Source of the DNA: Aliiroseovarius salicola
GTDB taxonomy: Bacteria > Pseudomonadota > Alphaproteobacteria > Rhodobacterales > Rhodobacteraceae
Direction of reading: 5' to 3'
NCBI RefSeq assembly: GCF_027891095.1
Contig: NZ_JAQIIO010000005.1
Location: 186,001-250,000, forward strand
Length of the DNA stretch: 64,000 nt
Position numbers and translations under genes: made by a program. The notes beneath the pieces are model-generated. The model made no database searches. It worked only from the letters and a program-made list of their open reading frames with translations, and was not told where the DNA came from. Below, piece after piece: positions 43,915-51,818 of this stretch (the stretch's first letter is position 1; every line of letters begins with the position of its first letter).

Positions 43915-45342
43915 CTATAAAAGCGGCGCCATGGTCCCCACCGCGTTGACCATCAACCGGCGCAGGCGGGACCAGTCTTCGACGTCCTGGCGCAGAACCG
44001 GGGTAGACGCGTCCTGAAATGCGTCCTGCTGGGTGCGGATTTCCCCGGTCAATTCGGGGTCAAGCAACATCAAAGAATTCTCGAAATTCAGATCAAAACT
44101 GCGCCGGTCCAGATTGGCGGAGCCAATCAATGCCACCTGCCCATCCACAGTTATCAGCTTGGCGTGCAAAAGCCCTCCGTGAAACTCGTGGATTTTCACA
44201 CCGGCCCGCAGAAAACTGTCGAAATAGCTTTGCGAGGCAAGGCCCACCACCCAGCTGTCGTTCTTCGCCGGAAGATTGATCCGGACCCGCACACCACGAC
44301 GCGCCGCCGAGCAGATCTGCCCATGCAACGCTTCGGACGGAACGTAATAGGGCGTGGTGATCACCACCTCTTCTTGAGCGGAGGCCAAAAGCATCTGAAT
44401 CATGTCCGGCACGCCTTCATGGGTCTCGACGCTCCCCGTACCGGCCATGACACTAACAAATCCACCTGCTTCCTCTTCCGGGATGTGGTCAAGCAGTTCC
44501 GAAATGTCTTTGCCACCATGAGCCATCCAGTCACCGATAAACAAGCGTTGCGCCTGCCACGCCACGGGGCCATCGATACGCAGCATCGTGTCGACCCAGG
44601 GCGCATATTTGGCTTTTATGCGGAACTCGGGATCAGCGCAGTTCTGGCTGCCCACATAGGTGACATGATGGTCGATCACCACAATTTTTCGGTGGTTGCG
44701 GATATCCAGTCGCTGATAGAGGGCGGCGATGAGCGGGTACGAGATATCAAAGGCCACGACCTGCTCGATCCCGGCCTCTGCCATGTCGCGCCATAGTTGG
44801 TGTGACAGGAGCTTGCGCGAGCCAAGCCCGTCGACAATCACCCGCGCCGCAACCCCTCTTCTGGCGGCCGCCATCATCGCTTGGGCCACCCGCGTTCCAT
44901 TGTCATCGGGCAACCAAATATAGAAGAGCAGATGAGCGTGATCCTGTGCCGCTTCGATATCAGCCACCAGCCAATCAATCGCCTCATTGCTGTCAGCGGT
45001 CAGCTCGGCCCTGTTCCCGTCCACCGGTTGAAACCCATTGATGGAGGCAGCGCGGGCAAAGCTCTGAGCGTAGGGCACAGGCAGATCCGGCGCAATGGGC
45101 GCAGCGGCCGGTAAGCGCGGCAATTCCTTGCGCAGATGCGTCAGCCTGCGGTCCATCCGCCAACTGGCGCTTGGATCCCCAAAGAAGAAATAGGCAATGA
45201 TCCCGATGAAAGGCAGCGCCATGATCACGGCAACCCAAGCCAGTCGCGAGGCGGGTGCGCGATGCGCCCGCGTGATGGCACGCACCACCACGGATACGTG
45301 CAGCAGAAAGAAAAAAATGGACCAGATCAGTGTCCAGTTCAT
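43915..45342 (-). CDS. cls: Cardiolipin synthase
   Basis: 475 aa phospholipase-D-superfamily enzyme, inner membrane. Two N-terminal membrane helices, then two HKD motifs: HRKIVVIDHHVTYVGSQN and HAKLITVDGQVALIGSAN. Condenses phosphatidylglycerol to cardiolipin. Ends shortly before the acetyltransferase gene; 7 bp downstream of rluD, so probably cotranscribed with it. Confidence 0.9.
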   Translation of the reverse strand: MNWTLIWSIFFFLLHVSVVVRAITRAHRAPASRLAWVAVIMALPFIGIIAYFFFGDPSASWRMDRRLTHLRKELPRLPAAAPIAPDLPVPYAQSFARAASINGFQPVDGNRAELTADSNEAIDWLVADIEAAQDHAHLLFYIWLPDDNGTRVAQAMMAAARRGVAARVIVDGLGSRKLLSHQLWRDMAEAGIEQVVAFDISYPLIAALYQRLDIRNHRKIVVIDHHVTYVGSQNCADPEFRIKAKYAPWVDTMLRIDGPVAWQAQRLFIGDWMAHGGKDISELLDHIPEEEAGGFVSVMAGTGSVETHEGVPDMIQMLLASAQEEVVITTPYYVPSEALHGQICSAARRGVRVRINLPAKNDSWVVGLASQSYFDSFLRAGVKIHEFHGGLLHAKLITVDGQVALIGSANLDRRSFDLNFENSLMLLDPELTGEIRTQQDAFQDASTPVLRQDVEDWSRLRRLMVNAVGTMAPLL

Positions 45343-45349
45343 ATGGGCC

Positions 45350-46384
45350 CTACCCGTTGCGCAACACCTCTATCAAGGTCAGCATATCCTCTGGAAGGGG
45401 CGCGGCAAAGCTGAGTTTTTCCTCTGATACCGGGTGTTTGAAGCCCAAAGTCGCCGCATGCAGCGCCTGACGTGGAAACGCGCGCGTCGCCTCAATCGCT
45501 TCAGGACCGATGGCCTTGGCGTTGAGCTTGCGCCGTCCACCGTAGGTCGGGTCACCGATCAGCCCGTGTCCCGCATGGGCCATGTGCACGCGGATCTGGT
45601 GGGTCCGTCCGGTCTCAAGCCAGCAATCCACCAGCGCCGCCTGCCCCGGCGTGCCAAAGCTTTCGATAATCCGCGCACGTGTGACCGCGTGGCGCCCGCC
45701 CGAAAACAGCACCGCCTGCTTTTGCCGATCAGTCTTGTGGCGCGCCAGCTGGGTGGTGATCTTAAGGATATTGCCCGGCTCGAAACTGATGCCTTTAAGC
45801 CCGTTCAGCCGCGGATCTGCCTGATCCGGCACCCCATGCACGACGGCACGATAGTGCCGTTCCGCCGTGTGCTTTTCAAATTGCGCCGCAAGCCCGTGAT
45901 GGGCTGCATCCGATTTCGCCACAACCAAAAGCCCAGAGGTATCTTTATCGATCCGATGCACAATGCCCGGTCGCGCCACGCCGCCAACCCCGGACAGCTC
46001 TCCACCAAAATGGTGCAACAGCGCATTGACCAGAGTGCCCCCGGGCGAGCCCGGCGCCGGATGCACCACCATACCCGCAGGTTTGTTCACCACGATCAGA
46101 TCCTCGTCCTCGTGAACGATATCCAGCGGGATGTCTTCCGGTCCGATATGGCTTTCCTCGGCCACGGGGACCGAGATCAACAGCACGTCGCCCACTTCGA
46201 CCTTGCCGCGCGGATCGGTAATCACCTCACCGCCCCGTGTAATGGCACCTTCTGCCAGCAGCTTGGCAAGACGCGAGCGCGACAGCGCAGCTTCTTCTGG
46301 CACATCACGCGCAATCGCCTTATCAAGACGCTTGGGCGGGTTTTCCGCAATGACGACTTCGATCAGGCGCAAAGGGGCCGACAT
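45350..46384 (-). CDS. rluD: 23S rRNA pseudouridine synthase, RluD-like
   Basis: 344 aa. N-terminal S4-like RNA-binding domain (about 15-75, with SRSRLAKLLAEGAI) and catalytic domain with Asp in GIVHRIDKDTSGLLVVAK. Modifies helix 69 of 23S rRNA if it is the true RluD orthologue. ATG with GGAGAG six bases upstream, chosen over a TTG two codons earlier. Its start codon overlaps that of the divergent DUF6476 gene within CATG. Confidence 0.88.
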   Translation of the reverse strand: MSAPLRLIEVVIAENPPKRLDKAIARDVPEEAALSRSRLAKLLAEGAITRGGEVITDPRGKVEVGDVLLISVPVAEESHIGPEDIPLDIVHEDEDLIVVNKPAGMVVHPAPGSPGGTLVNALLHHFGGELSGVGGVARPGIVHRIDKDTSGLLVVAKSDAAHHGLAAQFEKHTAERHYRAVVHGVPDQADPRLNGLKGISFEPGNILKITTQLARHKTDRQKQAVLFSGGRHAVTRARIIESFGTPGQAALVDCWLETGRTHQIRVHMAHAGHGLIGDPTYGGRRKLNAKAIGPEAIEATRAFPRQALHAATLGFKHPVSEEKLSFAAPLPEDMLTLIEVLRNG

Positions 46385-46709
46385 GGACAACTCTCCTCAG
46401 GACGAAACCGGCGCGGAACACACCGTATTGGATGGCACCGTCCGGTTTCTGAAAATTCTGGTGACCACCCTGACGGCGACCACAATCATTGGTCTCATAG
46501 TGCTGATCACGGTGATTGTCATGCGCTTCCAGCAGGAAAATGTCGTTCCCCTGCCTGATGAGCTGGTTTTGCCAGCTGGCGTGACCGCAACCGCCGTGAC
46601 CCGGGGACCGGGCTGGTTTGCGGTGGTGACGGACGATGAACGCATCCTGATTCTCGAACCCGACGGGCAAACCATCCGCCGGGAAGTGTCGATTTCGAAC
46701 ACTGAGTGA
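46383..46709 (+). CDS. DUF6476-like single-pass membrane protein
   Basis: 108 aa. One membrane helix (about 25-46: LKILVTTLTATTIIGLIVLI), followed by a small periplasmic beta-rich domain with VVPLPDELVLPAG and WFAVVTDDERILI. Function unknown; recognised as a Rhodobacterales small membrane protein. Start codon overlaps the rluD start (CATG); AAAGGGG upstream lies within rluD coding sequence. Confidence 0.72.
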   Translation: MDNSPQDETGAEHTVLDGTVRFLKILVTTLTATTIIGLIVLITVIVMRFQQENVVPLPDELVLPAGVTATAVTRGPGWFAVVTDDERILILEPDGQTIRREVSISNTE

Positions 46710-46832
46710 CCCTTGCAACCCATTGGAAACAGACGACTTCATCGGCTTTCAACAAAAAAAGGCGCCACCGGATCAAACCAGTTAGCACCCTTCTGTCCTC
46801 TCCGCATCATGCCCTATTGGGCAGCGGGAAGG

Positions 46833-46909
46833 TGGTACCGACACCCCGGCTCGAACGGGGGACCTCTTGATCCACAATCAAGCGCTCTAACCTACTGAGC
46901 TATGTCGGC
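46833..46909 (-). tRNA. tRNA-His (anticodon GTG), no encoded G(-1), A73
   Basis: Acceptor stem GCCGACA/TGTCGGT, anticodon stem CTTGA/TCAAG with loop TTGTGGA, T-loop GTTCGAG, discriminator A and encoded CCA. The base before G1 is T, not the usual G, and base 73 is A: the alphaproteobacterial tRNA-His identity variant. Confidence 0.95.
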
Positions 46910-47052
46910 ACGTGGGATGCGTCATAAACCGAGCTTTCGGTCTGCGCAAGAGGGAGAACTTGAAAAAGTTGTGAAAGATCCGTAACCCGACAGACAAGGA
47001 ATTCACGCGGCCAGAACACAGGCCAGTACACGGGCCAGACAAAGGACACGTC

Positions 47053-47277
47053 ATGGGTATCAACGACGAGAGTGACATCGAAGCCAACCTGCAGATCGGG
47101 CCAACAACCGACGGAATGGTGCGGCTGTTTGTAGAAGGCAGCGGGATTGAGATCCCGATGGATTTCGACCCGGAAGAGGCAGAAGAGATTGCCGAGGAAT
47201 TGCAGGCGGCAGCGTCTCAGGCCCGTGCAATTCTGCAGTCCGCTGCGGATAAGGGCGGCAAAAAGAAAAAACGCTGA
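47053..47277 (+). CDS. DUF6324 family small acidic protein
   Basis: 74 aa. IEANLQIGPTTDGMVRLFVEG start, a helical EEAEEIAEELQAAASQAR middle and a basic KKKKR tail. Conserved unknown in Rhodobacterales. AGGACAC stretch before the ATG. Followed by the two-hairpin repeat. Confidence 0.7.
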   Translation: MGINDESDIEANLQIGPTTDGMVRLFVEGSGIEIPMDFDPEEAEEIAEELQAAASQARAILQSAADKGGKKKKR

Positions 47278-47293
47278 AACTGCAGATGTCGGG

Positions 47294-47360
47294 TGAGGGG
47301 CGCTGCCCCCTCGCAAGGCAAGCTTGCTCACCCCGGGATATTTGCAGTCAGAAGAAAAGG
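47294..47360 (+). repeat. Two-hairpin intergenic repeat, copy A
   Basis: Stem 1 GGGGC-GCT-GCCCC (47297-47309), stem 2 GCAAG/CTTGC (47313-47327), then CTCACCCCGGGATATTT and a CAGAAGAAAAGG tail. It follows the stop of a rightward gene and faces a leftward gene. Same architecture as the copy at 58797, with a different stem 2. Probably terminates or protects 3' ends. Confidence 0.65.
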
Positions 47361-47395
47361 GGCGCAGGCTTTAAGGCGCCCTATTTTACAAAATA

Positions 47396-47866
47396 TCAAG
47401 AGGTTGAGATAAGCGCCGCGACACCGGGGTCGCGAAACGCTTGCAGGCGGCGGGCGGCATGGGTGGCGAATTTCTGCACCATCACTTTGCGCCGAGCGGC
47501 AGCGAGTTTGTCTTCTGGCGCCATGCGGATGATTTCCGCATCATAGCCATCGGCGATGATCAGGCCGGTGCCATCTGGCAGGAGTTCTGTGGGGAAACCT
47601 GCATCCACCGCCCAGAAATAGCGGTCGCACCATTCCAGATAGCCCTGCCATTTCTTATCGGAGGTGAAATCTTCGCGGCTGGATTTGCACTCGATCACCC
47701 AGATCTCGCCTTTTGGTCCCAGCGCCATGACATCGACGCGTAAGCCACGGGTGGGGATCAGTTCTTCGACCGTGACGAACCCATGTGACATCATATGACG
47801 GCAGACACCACGGGCGAGGATCTGGCCGGGCTGTGTATGAAACGTGGTGATGTCCGAGCTCTGCAT
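47396..47866 (-). CDS. mmcB: MmcB-family SOS DNA-repair protein
   Basis: 156 aa, PD-(D/E)XK nuclease fold: D45 in LRVDVMAL and E59/K61 in VIECKSSREDF, then WQGYLEWCDRYFWAVD. Caulobacter MmcB is SOS-induced and protects against mitomycin C and UV damage. The upstream Met codons fall inside the LexA box, so the start is set at 47866, where the predicted transcript begins: probably a leaderless mRNA, though GAAGG also abuts the ATG. Confidence 0.87.
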   Translation of the reverse strand: MQSSDITTFHTQPGQILARGVCRHMMSHGFVTVEELIPTRGLRVDVMALGPKGEIWVIECKSSREDFTSDKKWQGYLEWCDRYFWAVDAGFPTELLPDGTGLIIADGYDAEIIRMAPEDKLAAARRKVMVQKFATHAARRLQAFRDPGVAALISTS

Positions 47867-47872
47867 GCCTTC

Positions 47873-47901
47873 ATGTGAACAATTCATGAACATTTTGTCA
47901 A
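47873..47901 (-). promoter_or_regulatory. mmcB promoter
   Basis: Leftward TTGACA (47901-47896), 17-bp spacer, TCACAT (47878-47873). The expected start coincides with the mmcB ATG. Confidence 0.6.
47877..47891. promoter_or_regulatory. LexA (SOS) box, GTTC-N7-GTTC
   Basis: Minus strand GTTC-ATGAATT-GTTC, the alphaproteobacterial direct-repeat SOS box, lying in the promoter spacer where LexA would block RNA polymerase. Confidence 0.85.
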
Positions 47902-47931
47902 TGGGCCGTTCGCCCCCTTGTTATCTTCCTC

Positions 47932-47960
47932 TTGCAACGCCCGCCCGCAAACCCTATTTA
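47932..47960 (+). promoter_or_regulatory. Promoter of the candidate 6S RNA
   Basis: TTGCAA, 17-bp spacer, TATTTA; expected start near 47967, the first base of GGCGG that pairs with CCGCC at the RNA's 3' end. Confidence 0.55.
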
Positions 47961-47966
47961 GGCGGA

Positions 47967-48144
47967 GGCGGTTTCTGCCCTTTTCGTCACAAGCGGGTAA
48001 TATTCCGGTGGCCTTAAGCATTTCTGAGGGAGCTGGCTCTGTCATGGCCGTGGCCACGTTACCTGGCGCCCACCTGTACATACAGGTCCTCAGGAATTCA
48101 GACCCCGACGACTGTGAGCGGTTCCGCCGACCCTCCCCCTTTTT
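47967..48144 (+). ncRNA. ssrS: Candidate 6S RNA (ssrS)
   Basis: No coding sequence, but a promoter, a long self-pairing structure and a T5 run at 48140 after CCCTCCCCC. Closing stem GGCGG (47967-) against CCGCC (48124-48128); inner stems TCAC/GTGA and TTCTGAGG/CCTCAG-G-AA; apical hairpin ACCTGTA-CA-TACAGGT (48072-48087). Length near 175 nt fits 6S. AAGCGGG, GGCCTTAAGC and CGACGAC recall 6S sequence blocks in other proteobacteria from memory. 6S binds sigma70-RNA polymerase in stationary phase. SRP RNA was considered and excluded because GGAAGCAGC is missing. Confidence 0.55.
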
Positions 48145-48180
48145 CCTGGTAACGACAAAAGCCCACCAACTGGCGGGCCA

Positions 48181-48254
48181 TTAAAGAGTTTGAAGAATGG
48201 ATGCACGCTCCTTTAAAGAGTTTAAGCTTTGCCCAGACAGCCCTTTAAAGAGTT
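48181..48254 (+). repeat. Three direct repeats of TTAAAGAGTT at a 32-bp period
   Basis: TTAAAGAGTT at 48181, 48213 and 48245, each preceded by CC(A/T)T or close, with unrelated 22-nt spacers. 32 bp is about three helix turns, and is not a multiple of three, so it is a DNA- or RNA-level repeat. Too few and too short for CRISPR. Confidence 0.7.
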
Positions 48255-48577
48255 CAACGTTTTACCGGGTGGCGCTGCGCGGCCTTAGTGACCTCAACCC
48301 GCACCGGAATATCGGTGGCGACCGGAATGCGTTTTCCGCCTTTCGGCGTTTTGTCATCATCCCCCAAGCGCATAATCACGAAGGCGAATTGTACGCCGGA
48401 AAAGACAATCCCGTTGAACATGAACAGCATGATCAACGCGACCCAGCCCATGTCGGAAGCCGAGATCAGGTGCCAGAGGTTGGCCACATTCATGTAGAGA
48501 AGAGCCGCCACAAACGCTGCCGACAAGGCAAATCCGATCAACACATGGGTGATGTAGAGGCGGACAAGTTTGGGCAT
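48254..48577 (-). CDS. Small two-helix membrane protein
   Basis: 107 aa; not assigned with certainty. Two membrane helices (about 5-28 and 42-66: LIGFALSAAFVAALLY, MGWVALIMLFMFNGIVFSG) and a basic cytoplasmic tail. ATG with AAGGA seven bases upstream; the longer frame to 48592 begins before that site. Its 3' end overlaps the third 32-bp-period repeat. Confidence 0.65.
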   Translation of the reverse strand: MPKLVRLYITHVLIGFALSAAFVAALLYMNVANLWHLISASDMGWVALIMLFMFNGIVFSGVQFAFVIMRLGDDDKTPKGGKRIPVATDIPVRVEVTKAAQRHPVKR

Positions 48578-48681
48578 GGGGCAATCCTTCATGGGCTCAT
48601 ACCCCTACCCTAACAGGACAATGGTGAAGGGAAAGTGGCACGAGGTCGCACAGCATCATAAAATGGTGAACAAAAGAAAAA

Positions 48682-48699
48682 AGCGCCCCAAGGGGCGCT
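48682..48699 (-). terminator. Terminator of the rib-nusB operon
   Basis: 8-bp stem AGCGCCCC/GGGGCGCT, AA loop, followed leftward by TTTTTTCTTTTG. Confidence 0.92.
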
Positions 48700-48725
48700 A
48701 TTCACATTCACCGTAATGTCCTGTT

Positions 48726-49193
48726 TTAAAAGGCGTCCGGACGAGCTTCTCGGGCCATATGATCAAGCACCGCATTGGTGAATTTCGGTTCATCTCCTTC
48801 CGGGAAAAAGGCACGCACCACGTCAACAAACTCGGTAATGACCACCTTTGGCGGGGTATTGCTTTCGACCAGTTCAGCACCAGCCGCGCGGAAGGTGGCC
48901 CGCAGGGTCGGGTCGATGCGCGCGATTGGCCATTTTGCCACCAGCGCGCGGTCGGTCATCTGGTCGATCTTCGCCTGATGGTTCACAGCGTCCTCGACCA
49001 GCTTGCGGAAGAGTTTGCTGTCGCCTTCCACCATGGTGTAGTCGTCAAATTCCTCGCCAAAGCGGAAGTCTTCGAACTCCACCTTTACCCGATCCACGGT
49101 CTGGCCGGAGGCTTCCATCTGAAACAGTGCCTGCACCGCGAACAGGCGGGCTGCTGATTTCATTTGACGTTTCTGGTTGCCGGAGAGCGTCAT
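48726..49193 (-). CDS. nusB: Transcription antitermination factor NusB
   Basis: 155 aa all-helical protein; with NusE it binds boxA in rRNA leaders. KSAARLFAVQALFQME start and the ARIDPTLRATFRAAGAELVE and VVITEFVDVVRAFFPEGDEPKFTNAVLD motifs are typical. ATGA overlap with ribH. Last gene of the riboflavin set, as in many bacteria. Confidence 0.93.
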   Translation of the reverse strand: MTLSGNQKRQMKSAARLFAVQALFQMEASGQTVDRVKVEFEDFRFGEEFDDYTMVEGDSKLFRKLVEDAVNHQAKIDQMTDRALVAKWPIARIDPTLRATFRAAGAELVESNTPPKVVITEFVDVVRAFFPEGDEPKFTNAVLDHMAREARPDAF

Positions 49194-49741
49194 GCCGTTG
49201 GGGTATCCTCTGTATCACCTGCAAGGCGGATGCTGTCCGTGATGGGCTTGAACCCGATCCCCTTGCTCGAAGAGCCCCATTTGCGCGAAAGCGCGATGAG
49301 ATGCAAGGCCGCAGCGGCTGCACCACCACCTTTATTTTGACCCTCGACCTCAGCGCGCACTTCGGCCTGCTTGCGGTTTTCCACGGTCAGGATGCCGTTT
49401 CCGATGCAGATTCCATTCAGGCCCATCATCTGGATCGCGCGCGAGCTGTCATTGCAGACCGTCTCGTAATGCGTTGTTTCACCACGGATAACGCAGCCCA
49501 GCGCGACATATCCATCATAGTTCGACAGACGTTCGGCGATGGAAATCGCGGTGGGAACTTCCAGTGCTCCGGGCACTTCGGCCACATCCCAGGTGCCACC
49601 CACGGCTTCGATTTCCGCCTTGGCGCCCGCCACCAGATTGTCGGCGATATCCTTGTAGTAAGGGGCAACGACGATCAGGATCTTCACCGGCTTGTCAAAT
49701 TCCGGGCGCGGCAGGATGTAGTGTTGTTCAGCAGCGGCCAT
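49190..49741 (-). CDS. ribH: 6,7-dimethyl-8-ribityllumazine synthase
   Basis: 183 aa. Penultimate riboflavin step, condensing the ribityl pyrimidine with dihydroxybutanone phosphate. Motifs VPGALEVPTAISIAER and GCVIRGETTHYETVCNDSSR with catalytic His are visible; GILTVENRKQA follows. C-terminal Gly/Ala insert (NKGGGAAAAALHLIAL). Start ATG with GAGGA upstream. Close to ribB upstream and overlapping nusB downstream. Confidence 0.94.
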   Translation of the reverse strand: MAAAEQHYILPRPEFDKPVKILIVVAPYYKDIADNLVAGAKAEIEAVGGTWDVAEVPGALEVPTAISIAERLSNYDGYVALGCVIRGETTHYETVCNDSSRAIQMMGLNGICIGNGILTVENRKQAEVRAEVEGQNKGGGAAAAALHLIALSRKWGSSSKGIGFKPITDSIRLAGDTEDTPTA

Positions 49742-49743
49742 GA

Positions 49744-50874
49744 TCAATCCTCTTGAATGGGGCGGGTTGCGGTGATGTTCAGCCCATAGGCGTCCACGCC
49801 CACATAACGGGTATCGGGGCTGTCGGTCAAAAGCACGAGGTCTGAGAGGCCCAGCGCAGACAGGATCTGCGAGCCAAGACCAATATTGCGCACGGTGCCG
49901 GGCTCTTCCTCGTCGCGGGCATAAAGCGTCTTGCGTGGCTCGCGGAACAGGCAGACAACGCCCCTGCCCTCATTCGCCACGATCTGCATCGCGCGCGGCA
50001 ACTCGTCAGCCGGTTTCGGCCCCATGCCCAGCACGTCCTGCGATTCATTCAGAGCGTGGGTGCGCACCAGAACCGGATCGGCCGTGGTGATATCCCCTTT
50101 GATCAGCACAACATGCTCGATGTCATGGGTCAGGTCGGTAAAGATCCGCATTTCCCATTCGCCACCGAATTCCGAGGTGATCGTCTCGTGACCTGTCTCG
50201 CGCACAAGATTGTCGTGACGGCGGCGATAGGCGATGAGATCCGAGATCGTCCCGATCTTCATCCCATGTTTCTTGGCAATCTCAACCAATTCCGGCAGGC
50301 GTGCCATGGTGCCGTCTTCATTCATGATCTCGCAGATCACGCCCGATGGGTTGCGACCGGCCAAACGGGCAATATCCACGGCGGCTTCGGTGTGGCCAGC
50401 GCGGACAAGCACGCCGCCATTCCTCGCCCGCAGCGGAAACACATGGCCGGGGGTCGCGATCTCGGCCGGACCATTGGCCGGGTCGATTGCGGTCGCCACG
50501 GTCAGCGCACGGTCGGCGGCAGAAATACCGGTCGACACGCCTTCGCGGGCTTCGATTGAGGTGGTGAAAGCCGTTTCGTGACGCGATGAGTTATGCATGG
50601 ACATCATCGGCAGACCGAGTTCTTCAATTCGGCGTGCTTCCATAGGCAGGCAAATCAGACCACGGCCATAGGTTGCCATGAAGTTCACCGCTGCTGCATC
50701 ACAGGCATCCGCCGGGATCACGAAGTCTCCTTCGTTCTCACGGTCTTCGTGGTCCACCAGAATGAAGATCCGTCCCTTGCGGGCCTCTTCAATGATTTCT
50801 TCGGCGGTGGCGATGGCGTCCGACAGGCTGGCCTCAACCGGGCCCGGCGTTTCATAGGTGGTGCTCTCGCTCAT
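49744..50874 (-). CDS. ribB: 3,4-dihydroxy-2-butanone-4-phosphate synthase with degenerate GTP cyclohydrolase II domain (RibBX)
   Basis: 376 aa. RibB half (about 17-215) is intact: [10 protein letters not shown] (41-50), [12 protein letters not shown] and [14 protein letters not shown]. The RibA half (about 218-370) keeps RIGLGSQIL-type C-terminal motifs but lacks the three zinc Cys of GTP cyclohydrolase II: the segment 268-292 ([18 protein letters not shown]...) has no Cys. It should therefore make dihydroxybutanone phosphate only, so a separate ribA is needed elsewhere. ATG with GGGGAA; frame to 50937 is not supported. Confidence 0.9.
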   Translation of the reverse strand: MSESTTYETPGPVEASLSDAIATAEEIIEEARKGRIFILVDHEDRENEGDFVIPADACDAAAVNFMATYGRGLICLPMEARRIEELGLPMMSMHNSSRHETAFTTSIEAREGVSTGISAADRALTVATAIDPANGPAEIATPGHVFPLRARNGGVLVRAGHTEAAVDIARLAGRNPSGVICEIMNEDGTMARLPELVEIAKKHGMKIGTISDLIAYRRRHDNLVRETGHETITSEFGGEWEMRIFTDLTHDIEHVVLIKGDITTADPVLVRTHALNESQDVLGMGPKPADELPRAMQIVANEGRGVVCLFREPRKTLYARDEEEPGTVRNIGLGSQILSALGLSDLVLLTDSPDTRYVGVDAYGLNITATRPIQED

Positions 50875-51022
50875 GTCAGGTTCCCCAGATGGCAATTCCA
50901 GTGCAGTTGGCCCGCAATACCGTAGCGATGCAGCCATGGAAAGACAAAACGCGACGTTTTAGTCGCCCTGAACGCGCAGTGCCCCTGCGTATATGCGCAA
51001 ATGGGAAGTTGATGACCTACGA

Positions 51023-51661
51023 TCAGACCTTGAGCTTGATCCGCGTTTGCTGACCGGTGCCTTCGATGCAGAACTTTTCGACATGAGCTTCGAAATACTT
51101 ACGCCAGCTTTTTTGGTCTAGATCTGATACCGTAATTCCGAGTTTGGACCTCATGATCCCATTGACCTGCCCCATGAGTGGGGTCTCAGGAAGTGATTGA
51201 AATACGCCGATGATCCGTTGGTTAATTTCTTCCTGCGTAGTATTGATCCGGCACCACTCATTGCAAGACAACCTAAAATTTTCAGGCGCCTTTAACTCCC
51301 CCATGCCGACCACATGGATACCCCGTTCCCTCAGGTGCGCAGCGAGGTGAGAAAAATCACCATCTGAGCTGGCCAACACCAAAGCATCCAAACCGCGCTC
51401 AAGGCACAATTCGAATGCTTCTAGTGCGAGAGCTATGTCTGCGGCATTCTTACCAGTTCCTGTGTGAACAAGTTTGATACCTGGAGCGTCGTCCCAACCG
51501 GGAATACGTTTGGCATTACCGTAAACCCGCCGAACCGTCAGATCGCCAATTTTGCGTGCTTCGTGGATAATTTTTCCAGCTAGCGCACTCGAGATGTTCT
51601 CTCCGTCAATCATCAGCGCCACACGCCTTGCCGATGGCAATTTCACTTCGTCTTTCGGCAT
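51023..51661 (-). CDS. NYN-domain nuclease-like protein with C-terminal LOTUS/OST-HTH-like region
   Basis: 212 aa. NYN/PIN-like core (about 12-145): RVALMIDGENIS (first acidic site), GTGKNAADIALALEAFEL (second), ASSDGDFSHLAAHLRERG (third), VVGMG. Residues about 150-210 look like a short winged-helix LOTUS/OST-HTH domain, which in relatives binds RNA. LabA/DUF88-type NYN proteins are predicted RNases. It sits among riboflavin genes without a partner, A/T-richer than its neighbours; no clear ribosome site. Confidence 0.8.
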   Translation of the reverse strand: MPKDEVKLPSARRVALMIDGENISSALAGKIIHEARKIGDLTVRRVYGNAKRIPGWDDAPGIKLVHTGTGKNAADIALALEAFELCLERGLDALVLASSDGDFSHLAAHLRERGIHVVGMGELKAPENFRLSCNEWCRINTTQEEINQRIIGVFQSLPETPLMGQVNGIMRSKLGITVSDLDQKSWRKYFEAHVEKFCIEGTGQQTRIKLKV

Positions 51662-51818
51662 AATGAGGACCCATCTTCTGAATACATTTCAACAATAAGA
51701 AAAAGATAACCTGCCACCCCGACAATTCAACCCATGCTTGATATTTACTGGCAGAAATAACAAAGGGGGTTGCACCGCACAGGGAGGCGCGCGATGTGGG
51801 GCACTGAAAGGACGGCCG

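Noticed and set aside
47967-48144. SRP (4.5S) RNA
   Set aside because: The conserved GGAAGCAGC/tetraloop domain IV is missing.
47918-48184. 88-codon frame across the candidate 6S RNA
   Set aside because: No family, no ribosome site, runs through strong hairpins and the proposed terminator.
48181-48254. CRISPR array at the 32-bp-period repeats
   Set aside because: Repeat core only 10 bp, three copies, spacers 22 nt, no cas genes; not a CRISPR.
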